Origin: Hymenopus coronatus
Taxonomy: Eukaryota; Arthropoda; Insecta; Mantodea; Hymenopodidae
Direction: 5' to 3'
Assembly: GCA_030762935.1 (NCBI GenBank)
Contig: CM060897.1
Coordinates: 114,840,676 to 114,904,675 of the forward strand
DNA: 64,000 bases
The notes under the pieces were generated by a model. It was not told where the DNA came from and made no database searches. It saw nothing but the letters and a program-made list of their open reading frames with translations. Below are positions 9,509 through 20,935 of this stretch, piece by piece (within the stretch, counting starts at the first letter, position 1; each line of letters opens with the position of its first letter). The translations under genes and the position numbers were made by a program.

Positions 9509-10174
9509 ATTGAAAGATTTGTTAATAATCACTTATAACGTTTTTACTAAATTCCTAATGTGTATTTTATTTCATGTCACTAGGCAAACTCATTTATGCG
9601 TCAGACTAATAAATTAATTAACATAGGTTTTGGACGGGTACTCGGAGGCTACTCGGCAACGAACATTTATATAGTTCTTGTACCTGTGTTCTGCGAGGGG
9701 ATCCCCGGGAGAGAGGGGTGCAGCTAGAAGAAGCACCGCGTGACCGAATTCAAAAGCAACGAAACAACGAAACAACTTCCAGATGAAAGTACCCCGACAG
9801 GCAGATCGGTAAACCGTCATCCAGTGGCTAACGCCTCAACCAGGTGAGGTTCTCATCCTGGCCAACAGCCAAAATCAGGGGATGGAGAGAATTGCAAGAA
9901 AAATCTTTTTCTCCTACCACTCTATACCCAGAACCACAGCCGATATTTCCAACCCTGAGAAAAACAACGAGAAGGAGGATGAATGAAATGCCAATGCAAA
10001 TAACATGGTGGGAGATAATATGGAGATGGAAGAAATCCACCCAGCATGGCGACCTGGGGAACGTCCGAAAAACCAATGGATCAAGAAATCGACGCGAAAT
10101 CGAATTTTTGGGTGGAATCTGGCATCTTCTGTACCTACCAAGTGGCCCTCCTGCCTTGTATTAGACGTTTCGAA
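9509..10174. other. Unassigned DNA
   Basis: A 106-codon open stretch at 9844-10164 (+) has no recognisable motif, overlaps opposite-strand frames and ends near an inverted-repeat element. No other repeat was recognised. Confidence 0.35.
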
Positions 10175-10260
10175 ATATTCCTTTATGCGTTAAAAGAGTT
10201 GCAAAACTCAACGGGGCCAATTCAAGTTAAAACCGGTCAGCAGGGAGATAGCGAGAGATA

Positions 10261-11449
10261 CGAGGGCTGTCCCAGAAGTACCCGATCTAACAAATATTTT
10301 GGGAAAAAACATCTTTATATCTCTACATAGAGTCCTTTCAGCTCGATATACTTTTCCCAGCGATGTTCAATAGCTTCGGAACCCTGTTTATAGTGAGAAC
10401 TATCGAGGTCTGCAAAATAGCCATCAACTGCAGACTCCACCTCTTCATTGTTCGCAAATCTTCTACCACCAAGCCATTTCTTTTAGTTTGGAAATATAAA
10501 ATAATCAGAGGGTGCTAAATATGGCAAATAGGGTGCATGAGGAAGTAATGCGAACATTGAGTTTGGCCATGGCGATAATGGACGTGTAAATTGGTGCATT
10601 GTCTCGATGAAACAAAACTTTCATTTTCGCCAAATGCGGTCGTTTTTGCTCGATTTCATCAGTCAAATGCTGTAACAAGTTCGCATAATATTTGCCATTG
10701 ATTACTTTTCCTTTTTTGAGATAATCAATGGAAATTGTCCCGCGAGCGGCCCAGAAAACTGACACTATGACCTTGCCTGTAGATGGAACTTCTTCGCTTT
10801 CTTTGGAGCCGATTCTCCCCTTCCAATCCACTGATTTGATAGTTCCCTCGTCTCAGGTGAGAAGTTACCGAGTCAGGTTGCATCCATTGTTATAAATCGA
10901 CGCAACAACTCTGCTTTATTGCAGCGAAACATTGCCAAACACTCAAACTTCCTCACTACGCTGTTTTTGTTCTATTGTGAGCAAACGTGGCATCCACCTT
11001 GCACACAGCTTTCTCATATCAAATGTTCAGTCAGTATGCGATATACAGAACATTTTGAAATGCCAGCAATGTCTGCTAGCTCGCGCACTTTTAGTCGACG
11101 GCCATCCAATACCATTTTGTGGATTTTTTTTACAATATCTGGACTGGTTACCTCATTTGGTTGACCACTGCGATGTTCGTGGTGGCAACTCATATGGCCA
11201 CGCTTAAACTCTACCCCAATATTTCACTGTTTTAAACAAAGGAGCAGATTCCCCCAAAGTAAAATCTAGCTCAGTTTAATATTATTTGGACAAAGAACTT
11301 TAAAATGACCAGGGATAGCTGGCAAACAAATGCTAAACAACGTAAAATCGTCAAGCTTCAAACTTAAGCTTTCTAAGGTTGGTACTTTCTAACATTTTTG
11401 TTGTTTGAAACAACCACCGTCAGGTCGGATATTACAGGGACAGCCACTG
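10261..11449 (-). mobile_element. Mariner element, 1189 bp, with TIRs and TA duplication
   Basis: The termini are CGAGGGCTGTCCCAGAAGTA at the left and, on the reverse strand at the right, CAGTGGCTGTCCCTGTAATA. The inverted repeats are about 30 bp with mismatches and are flanked by TA at 10259-10260 and 11450-11451. The length is normal for mariner. The transposase inside is broken. Confidence 0.85.
10320..11225 (-). pseudogene. Mariner transposase, multiply frameshifted
   Basis: The DDE/D transposase of cut-and-paste mobility can be followed through the whole element. Near 11190-11080 the minus strand gives the SGQPNEVTSPDIVKK-like and KMVLDGRRLKVRELADIAGI segments across frames. LCARWMPRLLTIEQKQR follows, then FITMDAT and a stop, where the family has the first catalytic Asp-Glu. 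The longest clean stretch (10505-10831) reads STGKVIVSVFWAARGTISID, YLKKGKVINGKYYANLLQHL and KVLFHRDNAPIYTS, which keeps the second catalytic Asp (HRDNAP). After that the frame is lost again, with remnants to about 10320. Stops and shifts make it inactive. Confidence 0.8.
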
Positions 11450-11824
11450 TACCATGGTTTTACTCCTCTCAATGAGCGCGACACGTCTCACGTGTCCGCG
11501 ATAAACAAGAGAGGTAAAACGGATATCGCTCAGCCAGTTCTCCACTTATCGGTTTTGAACTGAAATTGCCCCCTTGAGTTCTGCAACTCTTATAACGCAC
11601 GAAGGAATATCTGCAGACGGCAAATACAAGGCAGTTAACTATGTGCAAAGTAGATAAATTAAAAAAAAAACGTAGATGTCTCTAGAACACAAATTTTATG
11701 GCAAATAATCCTATATGTTTAATATGTAATTCCAAAATTGTCATTATCAATCCCTCAAATTTTCAAGGCTCATTCATTGTTTAATTACCTATAGATTTTC
11801 AGTGTTCTCTTCATTGCGATTTTA

Positions 11825-12063
11825 ATTCCAGTCTTAGGAGTAGTGTGGGGGTAGCGTGTCTGCCTCATATTAAACAAGTTGCAAGTTTGAATCTCGCTTT
11901 GGATGAGATACCCGTATAAGGTTTTTCGACGTCTTACCTTATACTGAGAAGACGAATGCCGAGTAGTTTAAAGTTCCATGGACCCCCAAGGTCATTTGAG
12001 CATCATTTCACCAATTTCATTCTTTGTCCGATACCACCAAGCAGGTTAAGCTACAAAAAATGC
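11825..12063 (+). repeat. SINE family F (tRNA-like head)
   Basis: The head is GGGGGTAGCGTGTCTGCCTC and CAAGTTTGAATCTCGCT (B-box-like). The body ACCTTATACTGAGAAGACGA ... GGTCATTTGAGCATCATTTC ends in an A-run. Relatives are at 15632-15765 (+, partial), 16368-16512 with 17973-18050 (-, split) and 28925-29150 (-). Confidence 0.65.
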
Positions 12064-12215
12064 ATTTATTAACCCTCAAATTAGTTACAATGGAACTTTA
12101 GGCAATTGAAGGCTGCACGCCACTGCGCGCTAACACTCCGGTTGAAGTCTGTCTACGACTCACTACCTGGCTTGCAATTAATTTTCCTCATTCTATAGCT
12201 AATCAATGAATTCGT

Positions 12216-12490
12216 GGCAGCCGAAACTTCTGGATGGTTCACGTTCCGAATTCATTGATTACTGCGCGCCATATTTCTTTGTTGTTATGCATTCCAAGGT
12301 ATCCAATTCCCATACCCATATAGCCGTAGACGAACCTGTCACATGCGTTTAGAAAATTACGTCTGAGAACTTTCTGGAATGTTATGGAAGCCGAAGCTTC
12401 CGGACGGATGCAGGCGTATCACGTCCCAAATTCTCCGGTTACTGGCGTGCTGAACTTCCTTTGTCTATGCATTCCAAAATCTCCAACTGC
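12216..12490 (+). repeat. Diverged direct repeat, two units
   Basis: GGCAGCCGAAACTTCTGGAT ... GCATTCCAAGGTATCCAA (12216-12310) is echoed by GGAAGCCGAAGCTTCCGGAC ... GCATTCCAAAATCTCCAA (12384-12490). The offset is about 168 bases. The origin is unknown; 12064-12576 holds nothing else recognised. Confidence 0.45.
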
Positions 12491-12576
12491 GCCGACTCAC
12501 ATACCAAGCAAAAGTGAGAGTGGCAGCATTCGGAGAGAACTGTCACATTACCTACAAAGTAAAGTGTAATTCTCTA

Positions 12577-13108
12577 ATTTACTTTCTCAATACGTAATAT
12601 TTGTGCATAGTGTATAGAGAGAGTACTGTATTGCATCCGAAAATTTGACACTGAGATTTCACCGGAAATACATGTTTTGAGTCCCTTTAAAAAAGAGAAA
12701 AGAACCTTTTTAGAAAAGCATTTGTGTGTGTGTGTGTGTGTGTCTGTGGACAGCGTACCTCAAAATCTAAAGGAAAATTGAAAACCAAACTTGGTATTAA
12801 AAGTTTAGTGTCCTGCTAGGATGCGACATGAAGACTTTTCACAAAAAAAAAAAACAAAAAAAAAAAAAAAAAAACACCTCATATCATCGTTTACAATAAA
12901 CAATTTTCTACAATTTTGATTTTATCACAAATGCCTCTAACAACTTTGATTAAAATATCTGAAGCCCTTTTTATTCATTCAAGATGAATTTTGCTGAATT
13001 TTGCATAACTTTTAAACCATAAGAGATAGACAAAGACTTACTATACAAAGCAGGCATTATTTATGCTAGATATTCGTTTTTGTAGAGCTGGCCGTTTTTG
13101 AGATATTG
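12577..13108 (+). repeat. PHR, truncated, left half of a fused inverted pair
   Basis: It runs from the palindromic head (TTTACTTTCTCAATACG) to TTTTTGAGATATTGCC, including an A-rich expansion at 12842-12872. It joins directly to an oppositely oriented PHR at 13109. The join lies at a short shared GCC/CCAA stretch. Confidence 0.75.
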
Positions 13109-13740
13109 CCAAATTCCTGTATCAGAAAAGTATAAGTTTTTCAAAGCGGAAACTAATAACAAGGAATATTTTAAAAACGATCAACTCCACGAAAAAATGT
13201 ATATAAAGTATATTGTGAGTTTTAATGTGCTCTACATTTTCTGTATGGTAAGTTTTTGTCCATCTCTTACGCTTTAGCAGTTATGCAAAATTAGGTAAAA
13301 ATCATCCAGAATAAAGAGATCTTTAGAAACTATTCCCATAAAATTAAAGATATACATTTTATTCGGGTTGCAAATAGCTTTTATATACGTGATTTTAATC
13401 AACATAGTTAAGAGCCATTTTTAATAAAATCAAAATTTTCGAAAGTTTTTCCATGTAAAGGGTAGTTTGTAGTAGAGGAATTTTCTTGAAAATCTTCGTG
13501 TCGTATCCTTGGAAGATACTACACCTAAATACCAAATGTGGTATTTAACGGTATTTTCGTTTTTTTAGCTATGTGGATTACATACACACACGGACCTTTC
13601 TCCAAAAATTCTTTTTTGGGGTTCAGGGGATCCTAAAACATATATTTCCGGCGGAATCTCGGTATTGAATTTTTAGGTGGAATACAATACTTCCTCTGTA
13701 CCCTATGTACATAGTACGTGCAGAGAAAGTAAAAAAAAAA
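13109..13740 (-). repeat. PHR, truncated, right half of a fused inverted pair
   Basis: It starts at AAATTCCTGTATCAGAAAAG and runs to the palindromic head at 13740. Together with 12577-13108 it forms a unit of about 1.16 kb with PHR heads outward at both ends. Confidence 0.75.
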
Positions 13741-14513
13741 CAGCTCATCTCTAACACTAACATTTACAAAGTCTTTGATGTTATACCAAGCGAGTGTACC
13801 AAAATGTTCTAAAAAACTACTAGGAAGAATTCTTTTCAATAATATTTATAAACTGTTTTCAATTAGCGTACTTTTATGAAAATCATACCAAAATGAGCGC
13901 GGAATATTCTCATGCAATTAAAATGTGAAAATGGAAAAAGTATGAAAATCCTATTTCGACTCCCCTTAAGTTTTCATAAGAATAGTTGATATTGTCGATA
14001 ATAGATGATAGTAGGCAGTGAAGGTATTGGGAATGTAACAACAGATTGGTGAGTTCTATGAAAACTCTATGGGGTGCTCAAGAGGTGTAACCAGATGCAA
14101 GAAGCGAATATAGAGTTTAGTGTCGATTAGTAAATACAAAGGTGGTTATTCAAAACCTCAAGACAGTGGTTAAATTAATATACCGTACATTCATCTCATT
14201 ATGTGCACATATAGGTTTGGAGGTCTGTATAACATCCTCTTGTGCACAAGGAAATCATAAAATGTGAATGTGGTGCTGGCACACCACCGACCTGGCAATT
14301 ATTAAATGTGGCGGCCTCAAGCCTCGCCGGGGGTGGAATACTTGAGCACGTGCTTTTATAAATGGGCTACCGCGCAAAGGGAAATCAAGAAAAGTGGGTC
14401 GAGCTAATGACAATCTGTGTACAATAGAACCCCAGTGGCCTACTTTCTGCAGCAAATGTATGTAAAACTGGCGCAACAGATCTGACTCTGTGACAATCTA
14501 ATGAACCTTAATC
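13741..14513. other. Unassigned DNA
   Basis: No family was recognised. A 73-codon open frame at 14255-14476 (-) has no motif. Confidence 0.4.
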
Positions 14514-15342
14514 TTTTTACTTTCTTTAGCCCCGTATGTCAATGTGTAGGGATAGAGAAACATTGTATTCCACCCAAACATTCAATGTCAAGATTTCACC
14601 GGTAATACATGTTTTAGGACCCCCTGAATCAAAAAAAAAAATTCAGAAACAGATCCGTGTATGTCTATCTGTCCTGTATTTAAGTTTGGTATCTTCCAAG
14701 GATGCGACACGAAGATTTTCAAGAAAATCCCCCAACCCTAACTATCCTTTACATGGAAACATTTTCGAAAATTGTATTTTTCTGAAAAATGGCTCTAACG
14801 TTTATGATTAAAATACCACATATTAAAGCCATTTCTATCACACATAAAACGTATATCTTGTATTTTCTGGGAGTAGATTTTAAAGACCTGTTTATTCTGG
14901 ATGAATTTTTCTCAATAACCCGTAAGAGATAGACAAAAACTTATTAAACAATAAATGTAAATCTTGTTAAAACACACAAGTTATGTCTTATACCTTTTTC
15001 CATGGAGCTTACCGTTTTCAGGGTATTCCTTGTTATTAGTTTCAATTGTGAAGTACTTATACTTTTCTCAGACGGAAGTATCCGTTTTTCTTTTGTTCTA
15101 CTCCAGGCCGAGCAAAGAAGTGATTTGCAAGGTCAATTGCATAACGATAGCTTTTAAAACATTTGACTATAACTTTTGCCTAATGCATTACCTTAGTTTT
15201 CCTACTTATAAGGAACAAGTAATAAAATTCTGCTAATGTTTATCTCGATTAGCATGGTGTTGAAAGGAGAATTATCTGTTGTAAGAAGTTTGTATGTAGA
15301 GTAAGTAGAGAAAGTTATGTGAGTGTAATATATCAGATTTTT
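14514..15342 (+). repeat. PHR, full length, internal GT tract lost
   Basis: It begins TTTTTACTTTCTTTAG and ends GTAGAGAAAGTTATGTGAG then ATCAGATTTTT. The GT tract and the CATAGCTCAAAAACG block are deleted near 14680, but the remaining blocks are in order. Confidence 0.8.
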
Positions 15343-15343
15343 A

Positions 15344-15600
15344 TAGTATTTAACGCCCACTTTTACTACTTATAGTACCGCAGACAATGACACTGCTGAT
15401 ATATATATATATATATGGAATGAAGATGGAGCACCGATGGAATGCAATGGCGGGGGAAACCGGAGACTCCGGAGGAAACCTGGCCCTGCGCCGTTTTGTC
15501 CCCCACATATCTTGCATGCGGTCGCTTGGGTTCGAACCCGGGTCGTCAAGAAGCTCAATCTTAATGAGAGCTAGGAAGCGAGCTGTGTAGCTATTGTAAC
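15344..15600 (-). repeat. SINE family A2, with an (AT)n insertion
   Basis: It reads as the reverse of the A2 body: AATGGCGGGGGAAACCGGAG and the GCACCGATGGAATGCAATGG block. An (AT)n run lies at 15397-15416 and a B-box-like TTGGGTTCGAACCCGG near 15528. It follows the end of the preceding PHR directly. Confidence 0.6.
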
Positions 15601-15631
15601 CAGATAAGCAGTTCACCAGCCGACGGCATGC

Positions 15632-15765
15632 ATGCTGGAAGAGCGTGTCTGCTTCACATTCAACAGATCGTAAGTGATTTGACCGAATAAGGATTTTTTC
15701 GGGGTTTTCCCTTATCCTGAGAATGTCGAGTAACTTTAAGCTCCAAATATCCGTCACCTCTTATG
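15632..15765 (+). repeat. SINE family F, partial
   Basis: GAGCGTGTCTGCTTCACATT plus CCTTATCCTGAGAATGTCGA match the family F head and middle. Confidence 0.5.
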
Positions 15766-15831
15766 TACAGCATCACATTGCGATGTACTAATGAATACCC
15801 ACAGATATACTCGTTTCGTTTCATAATCGGC

Positions 15832-16098
15832 TTACCCTCCCCGTATTTGTAGGACTGAACTCTAGGACTTACAACTCAATGCCTAGAGGTCAGAAGCATG
15901 TCGGGGAGCCATACGAGGGGTCGACCCGTAGCCAGGCATGAACACGAGGAAGTGGATGATGATGGATCAATTGAAGGAATGAGTGGCGGGATAAGCCCGC
16001 CCAGATGCCGCTTCGTCCACCACGGATCCCACATTCCGGCGTTTGTATCGAGCCCGGGCCGCCTAGATTAGAGGCGAGTGGTCTAACCACTCAACTTT
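15832..16098 (-). repeat. SINE family A1
   Basis: It is the reverse of the 8741 unit: TACCCTCCCCGTATTTGTAG, GAGGGGTCGACCCGTAGCC, and a head with GAGTGGTCTAACCACTCAAC at the right. Confidence 0.7.
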
Positions 16099-16367
16099 TC
16101 ATAGGTATATACACAATAAAAACAATGTCAGTTTTCTACCCTCAATTCTTCCACACCTTAGAATCTGTACGAGAATTTTGAATAGAGAGGAACGAATAAT
16201 GTGCATAAGTTTACGTTTAGTTTCCTCCATTACAAAACTTTGTAAACTGTTTTATTTGTTAACAAAACAACTCAAGATATCACCACAACGTGACACGCAC
16301 GTTCTGGTCCAAGCATGTCATATTCTTTTCTTCCTTTATTTCTTTTTTTTTTTGTTTCCTGTATTTT

Positions 16368-16512
16368 CGTCATATCGGACGATGAATACAATGTTTGAAA
16401 TAATGCTCAAATGATCTCAGGATCCATAAAAATTATGCTGAGAAGACGAACGTAGAGTAATCTTAAGAGAAAGCCCTGAAAATAAAAACCTTACACAAGT
16501 AACTCACCTTAA
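16368..16512 (-). repeat. SINE family F, 3' part, interrupted
   Basis: TCGGACGATGAATACAATG, CTGAGAAGACGAACG and AACTCACCTTAAG match family F in reverse. Its head continues at 17973 after the inserted element. Confidence 0.55.
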
Positions 16513-17055
16513 GGGCCAGTTCTACAATGACCCGATAAGCCCACTTAAAGCTATTCGCCAAAAAATTTTATCTGGCCGATAAGCAATGCTTTTGTTCTAC
16601 AATCACATTATAGGGTTGCTATCTTCTGGATAGAAACCCTATAGTATAGCTTGCAGTGTGTTAAGTTTGCCAATTTGAAATCGATAGAGGCGCTTCAGTT
16701 GGAGAATCCGTAAACCAGAAAACAATGGAGAATTGCCTTGCGAAGCAGACCACAACAAACAAAATGGAAGCTAGTGTATATCAGGGGAATTCCTTTCCTT
16801 TCAGAATAAAATGGAAGAAATGAAGCGAAACCAGGCTCTAAACTTCACTCATAACGGCCGTAAAAGCGTGTTAAACCTCGTAGAAGCATGTAAAAATGTA
16901 GGGAAACATAAAGTGTGATATTATAACCTGGGGGGCGGGGTGCTAGTAATTAGTCCGGCTCCACATAAGTTTACTTCTCTGTTGGTCACTATTTGCTGAC
17001 GTACTTCTTGTCTCCTTATGCTGCATCTCCTACGCTGATATTTATGCATAGTGAT

Positions 17056-17095
<40 letters not shown>

Positions 17096-17972
17096 GAGAG
17101 AGAACTTTTTGTATGTGTGTGTATGTAAGTGAATCCTAAAAGCCACTTGATTCATTTTGAGAATTCTTTCACCATTTAAAGGGCCAAGGTTTTGTAACCA
17201 GCATGGACTATAAAATGCTTTATAATTTCAATTAATAAAGATAAATCCATAAAATACTATTAAAGGTTTTTAAAACCTGTGTATTAGAATACAAATTACT
17301 GAATTAATAAAATAACATACTAAGAGGACTGTCGGGGTAGAGGTAAAGAAATCAGACTTCCCGCTTACGTTAATATCGATATTTTTCATCCGTTATAATT
17401 AGGAATTCCTGGACTACTAGTATTTCATAAATGTCAGCGGAAGGTATATGAAATTCATTAAAACATTCAGAACCCTTCCATACTTGCCACGTTATTGGCA
17501 CAAACTAAGCCTTGCCTAATGTTGAGGTCCTAGTTGTAAGCCGCTAACCGCAGCTGAGGGGTTAACCCACCTAAAACCCCAATTATCTGATAGGTAATAG
17601 GAGAAACTCCAAAATATCATTCGAGTTTTAAAAACTGCTCGTAAAAGGTATAAGCCATTCTTTGTCCAGTTTTTGGAAATAATTTTATCCTCTCTCATGA
17701 TCTTATACTTTCTCCTCTTTATCAGTATTTCCACGCTGTAGTCCAATAAACGCAATTTTTTCATGATTACAATTGCTAATGATAATTGTCAGATGCGAAT
17801 GTGAAAACTTATTTGGCGGATAACAGAGGTATATGCTACTCAAACTAGCCGAAAAAGTTATCGGCAAATATATCCTCGATTAGTGCTATCCAGACATCGC
17901 AGATGGCCAATGGCTTAGAAATCCGGAACATAGATGTATCGGCAAGTTATCGGCAGATTGTAGAACCGGCTC
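16513..17972. mobile_element. PIF/Harbinger-like non-autonomous element, 1460 bp, TAA duplication
   Basis: The left end GGGCCAGTTCTACAATGACC and the inverted right end GAGCCGGTTCTACAATCTGC form imperfect TIRs of about 28 bp. TAA stands at 16510-16512 and 17973-17975. The outer sequences join into a SINE F copy that reads ACTCACC-TTAAGCGAG, which confirms the insertion. A 3-bp TAA/TTA duplication and GGGCC-type ends fit PIF/Harbinger. No transposase was recognised; an (AG)n tract lies at 17060-17104. Confidence 0.7.
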
Positions 17973-18050
17973 TAAGCGAGATTCGAACTCGTGACCTCTT
18001 GAATGCGGTATTCTATTTTGTTGCATCGCAGATGGTGGAAGCCGTGAACA
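17973..18050 (-). repeat. SINE family F, head part after interruption
   Basis: TAAGCGAGATTCGAACTCGT continues the copy interrupted at 16512; the B box is on the minus strand. The stretch 18051-18532 shows nothing recognised. Confidence 0.55.
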
Positions 18051-18532
18051 GCGAACATCACTGCGATGTTAAGAAAATAAACAATGGATGTTTATTTACG
18101 ATAATCAGCCTTTGTAGAGCTCTGGTGAACATACCTATATTTTCTTTCTTCATCTCTGCCTCTTATATCGCAAAGTCGAAGACTTTTGCAATTATTTCTT
18201 TGCTCTGACCATGCAATACCTTGCTACTTAACTTTCTAAGCGTAGGCGCCATGCTAATTAATGTCACAAAAATAAAATAAACACTATATACTGCTTTCAT
18301 TGACAATGAAGATGCGGAGCAGTTTTTGTTGCAGACTGTACAATTTTCTGCTGCGTGCGAAAGGGAGTAAGCAGTAGCAAAAGTACCATATCACAAACCC
18401 AAGCTAGGCTCGGCAGTTGACATAATATCTCGACAGAATATAATAGCTTGTATCTGAACCGGTCATATATTTGATGTCAAGCTACAAATCTCTATCAAGT
18501 GGCTCAGCAGCGCCGTATTTCTAATGTGCATA

Positions 18533-18600
18533 TATCTTCCTTTGTGCGTTAAAAGAGTTGCCGACTCAACAGGGTAATACCAGTTAATGCAGGTTGCCTA
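18533..18600 (+). repeat. Single arm of the foldback family seen at 10175
   Basis: CTTCCTTTGTGCGTTAAAAG then AGTTGCCGACTCAACAGGG matches the arms at 10175-10256 and 11523-11610. No partner arm was found nearby. Confidence 0.5.
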
Positions 18601-18849
18601 CTAGCCAATTTGATGAACGCATAATTATTACTATCATGCAACAATATGTGCTTCGATGTTTTAACGAATTTTATTAATGAGCTTAGTATTTGTTTGTTCC
18701 ATTTAACTTCTAAGAGCATATAGGGGAATGTTTAATTTCTCTAGCAGATATATACAATATAGATAGACAAGGATTTACAATTCACCCAAAAATTCGATAT
18801 TGATATTTCCCCGGAAATGCATGTTTTGAGACAACCTGCATTAAAAAAT

Positions 18850-19120
18850 TTGCCGATCTCGGTGGCCACGCTCGCTAAGGTGACTTGCTTTGGCGCTTCG
18901 TGGTGCTCAGGATCGTAGGTTCGAGTCCCGCCTTGGCATGAGTGTTTCTGTGTATGTAAATATGTCTATGTTTGTGTATGTATATATAAAAAGTAAAACG
19001 TTAAGAATAATGAGGTCTACTAAGGAAATATAGGAAACTGGAAAAAATGGAGAAAAAAGGAATACAGGGCCGGAGTCCTGACAAGCCTTCGGAACTGTAT
19101 TCTTAAATATATAAAAAAAA
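18850..19120 (+). repeat. SINE family C (tRNA-like head, A-rich tail)
   Basis: The head GATCTCGGTGGCCACGCTCG and B-box-like TAGGTTCGAGTCCCGCC are followed by a body with GGGCCGGAGTCCTGAC, GCCTTCGGAACTGTATTC and a terminal A-run. Copies are at 22972-23203 (+), 30213-30480 (-) and 53608-53858 (-). Confidence 0.7.
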
Positions 19121-19371
19121 GGCTATGTGTGCCTGAATGTGGTATTTAAGTGGTATTATTTTACCTGTTTTTTGTGCTTAAGTTTAGTATTCTTCATGGG
19201 TACGACACGAAGATTTTCCAGAAATTTACCAGTCCAAATTACCGGTTATACAAAATTTTTTTAAAAAATTTTATGTTCTCAAAAATGGCTGAAACGATTT
19301 TGATTAGAACTTGAGAAATAGACAGGGAATTGCTACATAATAAGACACATAATTCATGGCATATGCCTTCA

Positions 19372-19535
19372 TTTTGTACTTCCTCTACAATTTCTGTGTA
19401 CATAGCGTTTAGAGAAGGTATTGTATTCCACCCAAAAATTTGAAACCGAAATTTTACCGGAAATATATGTTTTGGGTCCCCCTGAATAAAAAAAAAACGT
19501 TTTGGAAACAGGTCCGTTTGTGTGCGTGTTTGTGT

Positions 19536-19588
<53 letters not shown>

Positions 19589-20277
19589 TCTGTGGATAGC
19601 ATAGCTCAAAAACGAAAACACCGTCAAAAACCAAACTTGGTATTTAAGTTCGTTATCTTTCAAGGAAGCGACACGAATATTTTCAAGAAAATCCCCCAAC
19701 ACAAACTACCCTTTATATAGAAAAAATTCCAAAATACTGATTTTCTCAAAAATGGTTCTAACGATTTGGATAAAAATATCATATATTTAAGATATTTATA
19801 TGCCAAATTAAATGTATATCTTGAAATTTCTGGGAATAGCCTCTAAAGAACCCTTTATTTTGGATGCTTTTTATTGAATTTTGCATAACTAATAAACCGT
19901 AGAAAAAACTTACTACACAAATATGTATATCGCGATAAAGCACATAATTTATAGCATATACATTTTATTCCTCGAGTTGACCGTTTGTTAGATATTCCTT
20001 GTTATTGGTTTCAGATTTAGAAAACTTATACGTTTCTCATACAAGAATTTATCAACTGCTGTCCATACAAACAAAGGAGCTTCAGCCACATAGCAACCAG
20101 CTTTTGACTATCATTTTAACCTATGGTACACCCTTATTTCGCTTTTACTTATAAGGAAGCAAGTAATAAGATACATTTTTTTCTTGATTAGCATGAAGTA
20201 AAGAGAAGCATAAGCTTGTTAGCAATAATTTCTGCAGATATGTAGAGAAAGTCATGAGAATGTATAACAACATTTTT
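19372..20277 (+). repeat. PHR, inner full-length copy
   Basis: It starts TTTTGTACTTCCTCTAC and includes a GT tract of about 70 bases (19520-19588). It ends GTAGAGAAAGTCATGAGAATG then ACATTTTT. It sits in the T-run of the outer copy. Confidence 0.85.
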
Positions 20278-20935
20278 ATAGGGTTAACCTTTCCAAGACA
20301 TTTCTTATTATGGGTTGCAATTTCAAACTACTTAAAGTTTTCTCAAGTAGGAAGTCAAATTTTTGTTCATATCTGTTTATTCTCTGGAATACAATTGTTT
20401 CACACAGTGATATATTTTAAAAGATTTGACTATCACTTTATCCTAGTGTGTACCCCTATTTCCTTACTAGTTAAAAGAAGCAAATAATTATACTATTTTG
20501 TTAAAGTTTTTCTTGATTAACATGACGTAGGTAAATGAATAATCTTTTGTATGGAAAGTTTACTTGTGGAATAACTAGGGAAGGTCTTATGAATTGAAGT
20601 ACGTCACATTTTTAAACTAGGTGTCTAATTTTTTCATTTTTTATCTTTTCAAAATTTATTTAAATTCAGATGTAGAAAGCTAATTTCTGTTTTCAGTAGC
20701 TTTTGTTTGGTTTTTTCATTGAACTGCCAGACTTCAAATATTTAACAGTGTAGCTTTCATCATGGAATCCTATAGATCATTTTAGTTTTAGTGTTGATAA
20801 TCTAAGACTCGAGTAAATCATTTTGTATGAACTGTTCTTGAAACAATTGATAATGTTTTCATGTTTTCATTGTATCTAAATAAAATTAAAGAGTAATAGA
20901 GACACATTACAATCTTTTCGTAAAAACTTAGTAGC

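Larger units (their letters stand above)
10175..11610. mobile_element. Inverted-repeat (foldback-like) element carrying a nested mariner
   Basis: Left arm 10175-10256 (ATATTCCTTTATGCGTTAAA, AGAGTTGCAAAACTCAACGG) matches the reverse complement of 11523-11610 (ATATTCCTTCGTGCGTTATA, AGAGTTGCAGAACTCAAGGG). The mariner 10261-11449 sits between them. Inside the right arm, 11457-11520 is itself a hairpin (GTTTTACTCCTCTC / GAGAGGTAAAAC and CGACACGT / ACGTGTCC). A single-arm relative is at 18533-18600. Confidence 0.65.
18731..20613 (+). repeat. PHR, outer copy split by a SINE C and an inner PHR
   Basis: The head is at 18731. SINE C occupies 18850-19120. The body runs on to CATATGCCTTCATTTT near 19374. 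After the inner PHR (19372-20277), the same copy resumes with ATAGGGTTAACCTTTCCAAG and ends ACGTCACATTTTT at 20613. Confidence 0.75.

Noticed and set aside
10261..11449. Active mariner
   Set aside because: A stop follows the first catalytic region (MDAT then stop) and there are several frameshifts, although both TIRs and TA flanks are present.
17516..17764. Transposase of the Harbinger-like element
   Set aside because: The 82-codon frame shows no HARBI1 or Myb-like motif and no acidic triad; treated as chance.
19239..19720. Open frames rich in His-Thr or Val-Cys repeats
   Set aside because: They are translations of the (GT)n tract inside PHR copies and occur at the same element position in many copies on either strand.
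20278..20613. Tandem duplication of the PHR tail
   Set aside because: The apparent tandem tails are explained better as the outer copy resuming after a nested insertion; the same logic resolves 49226-49330 and 57781-58279.
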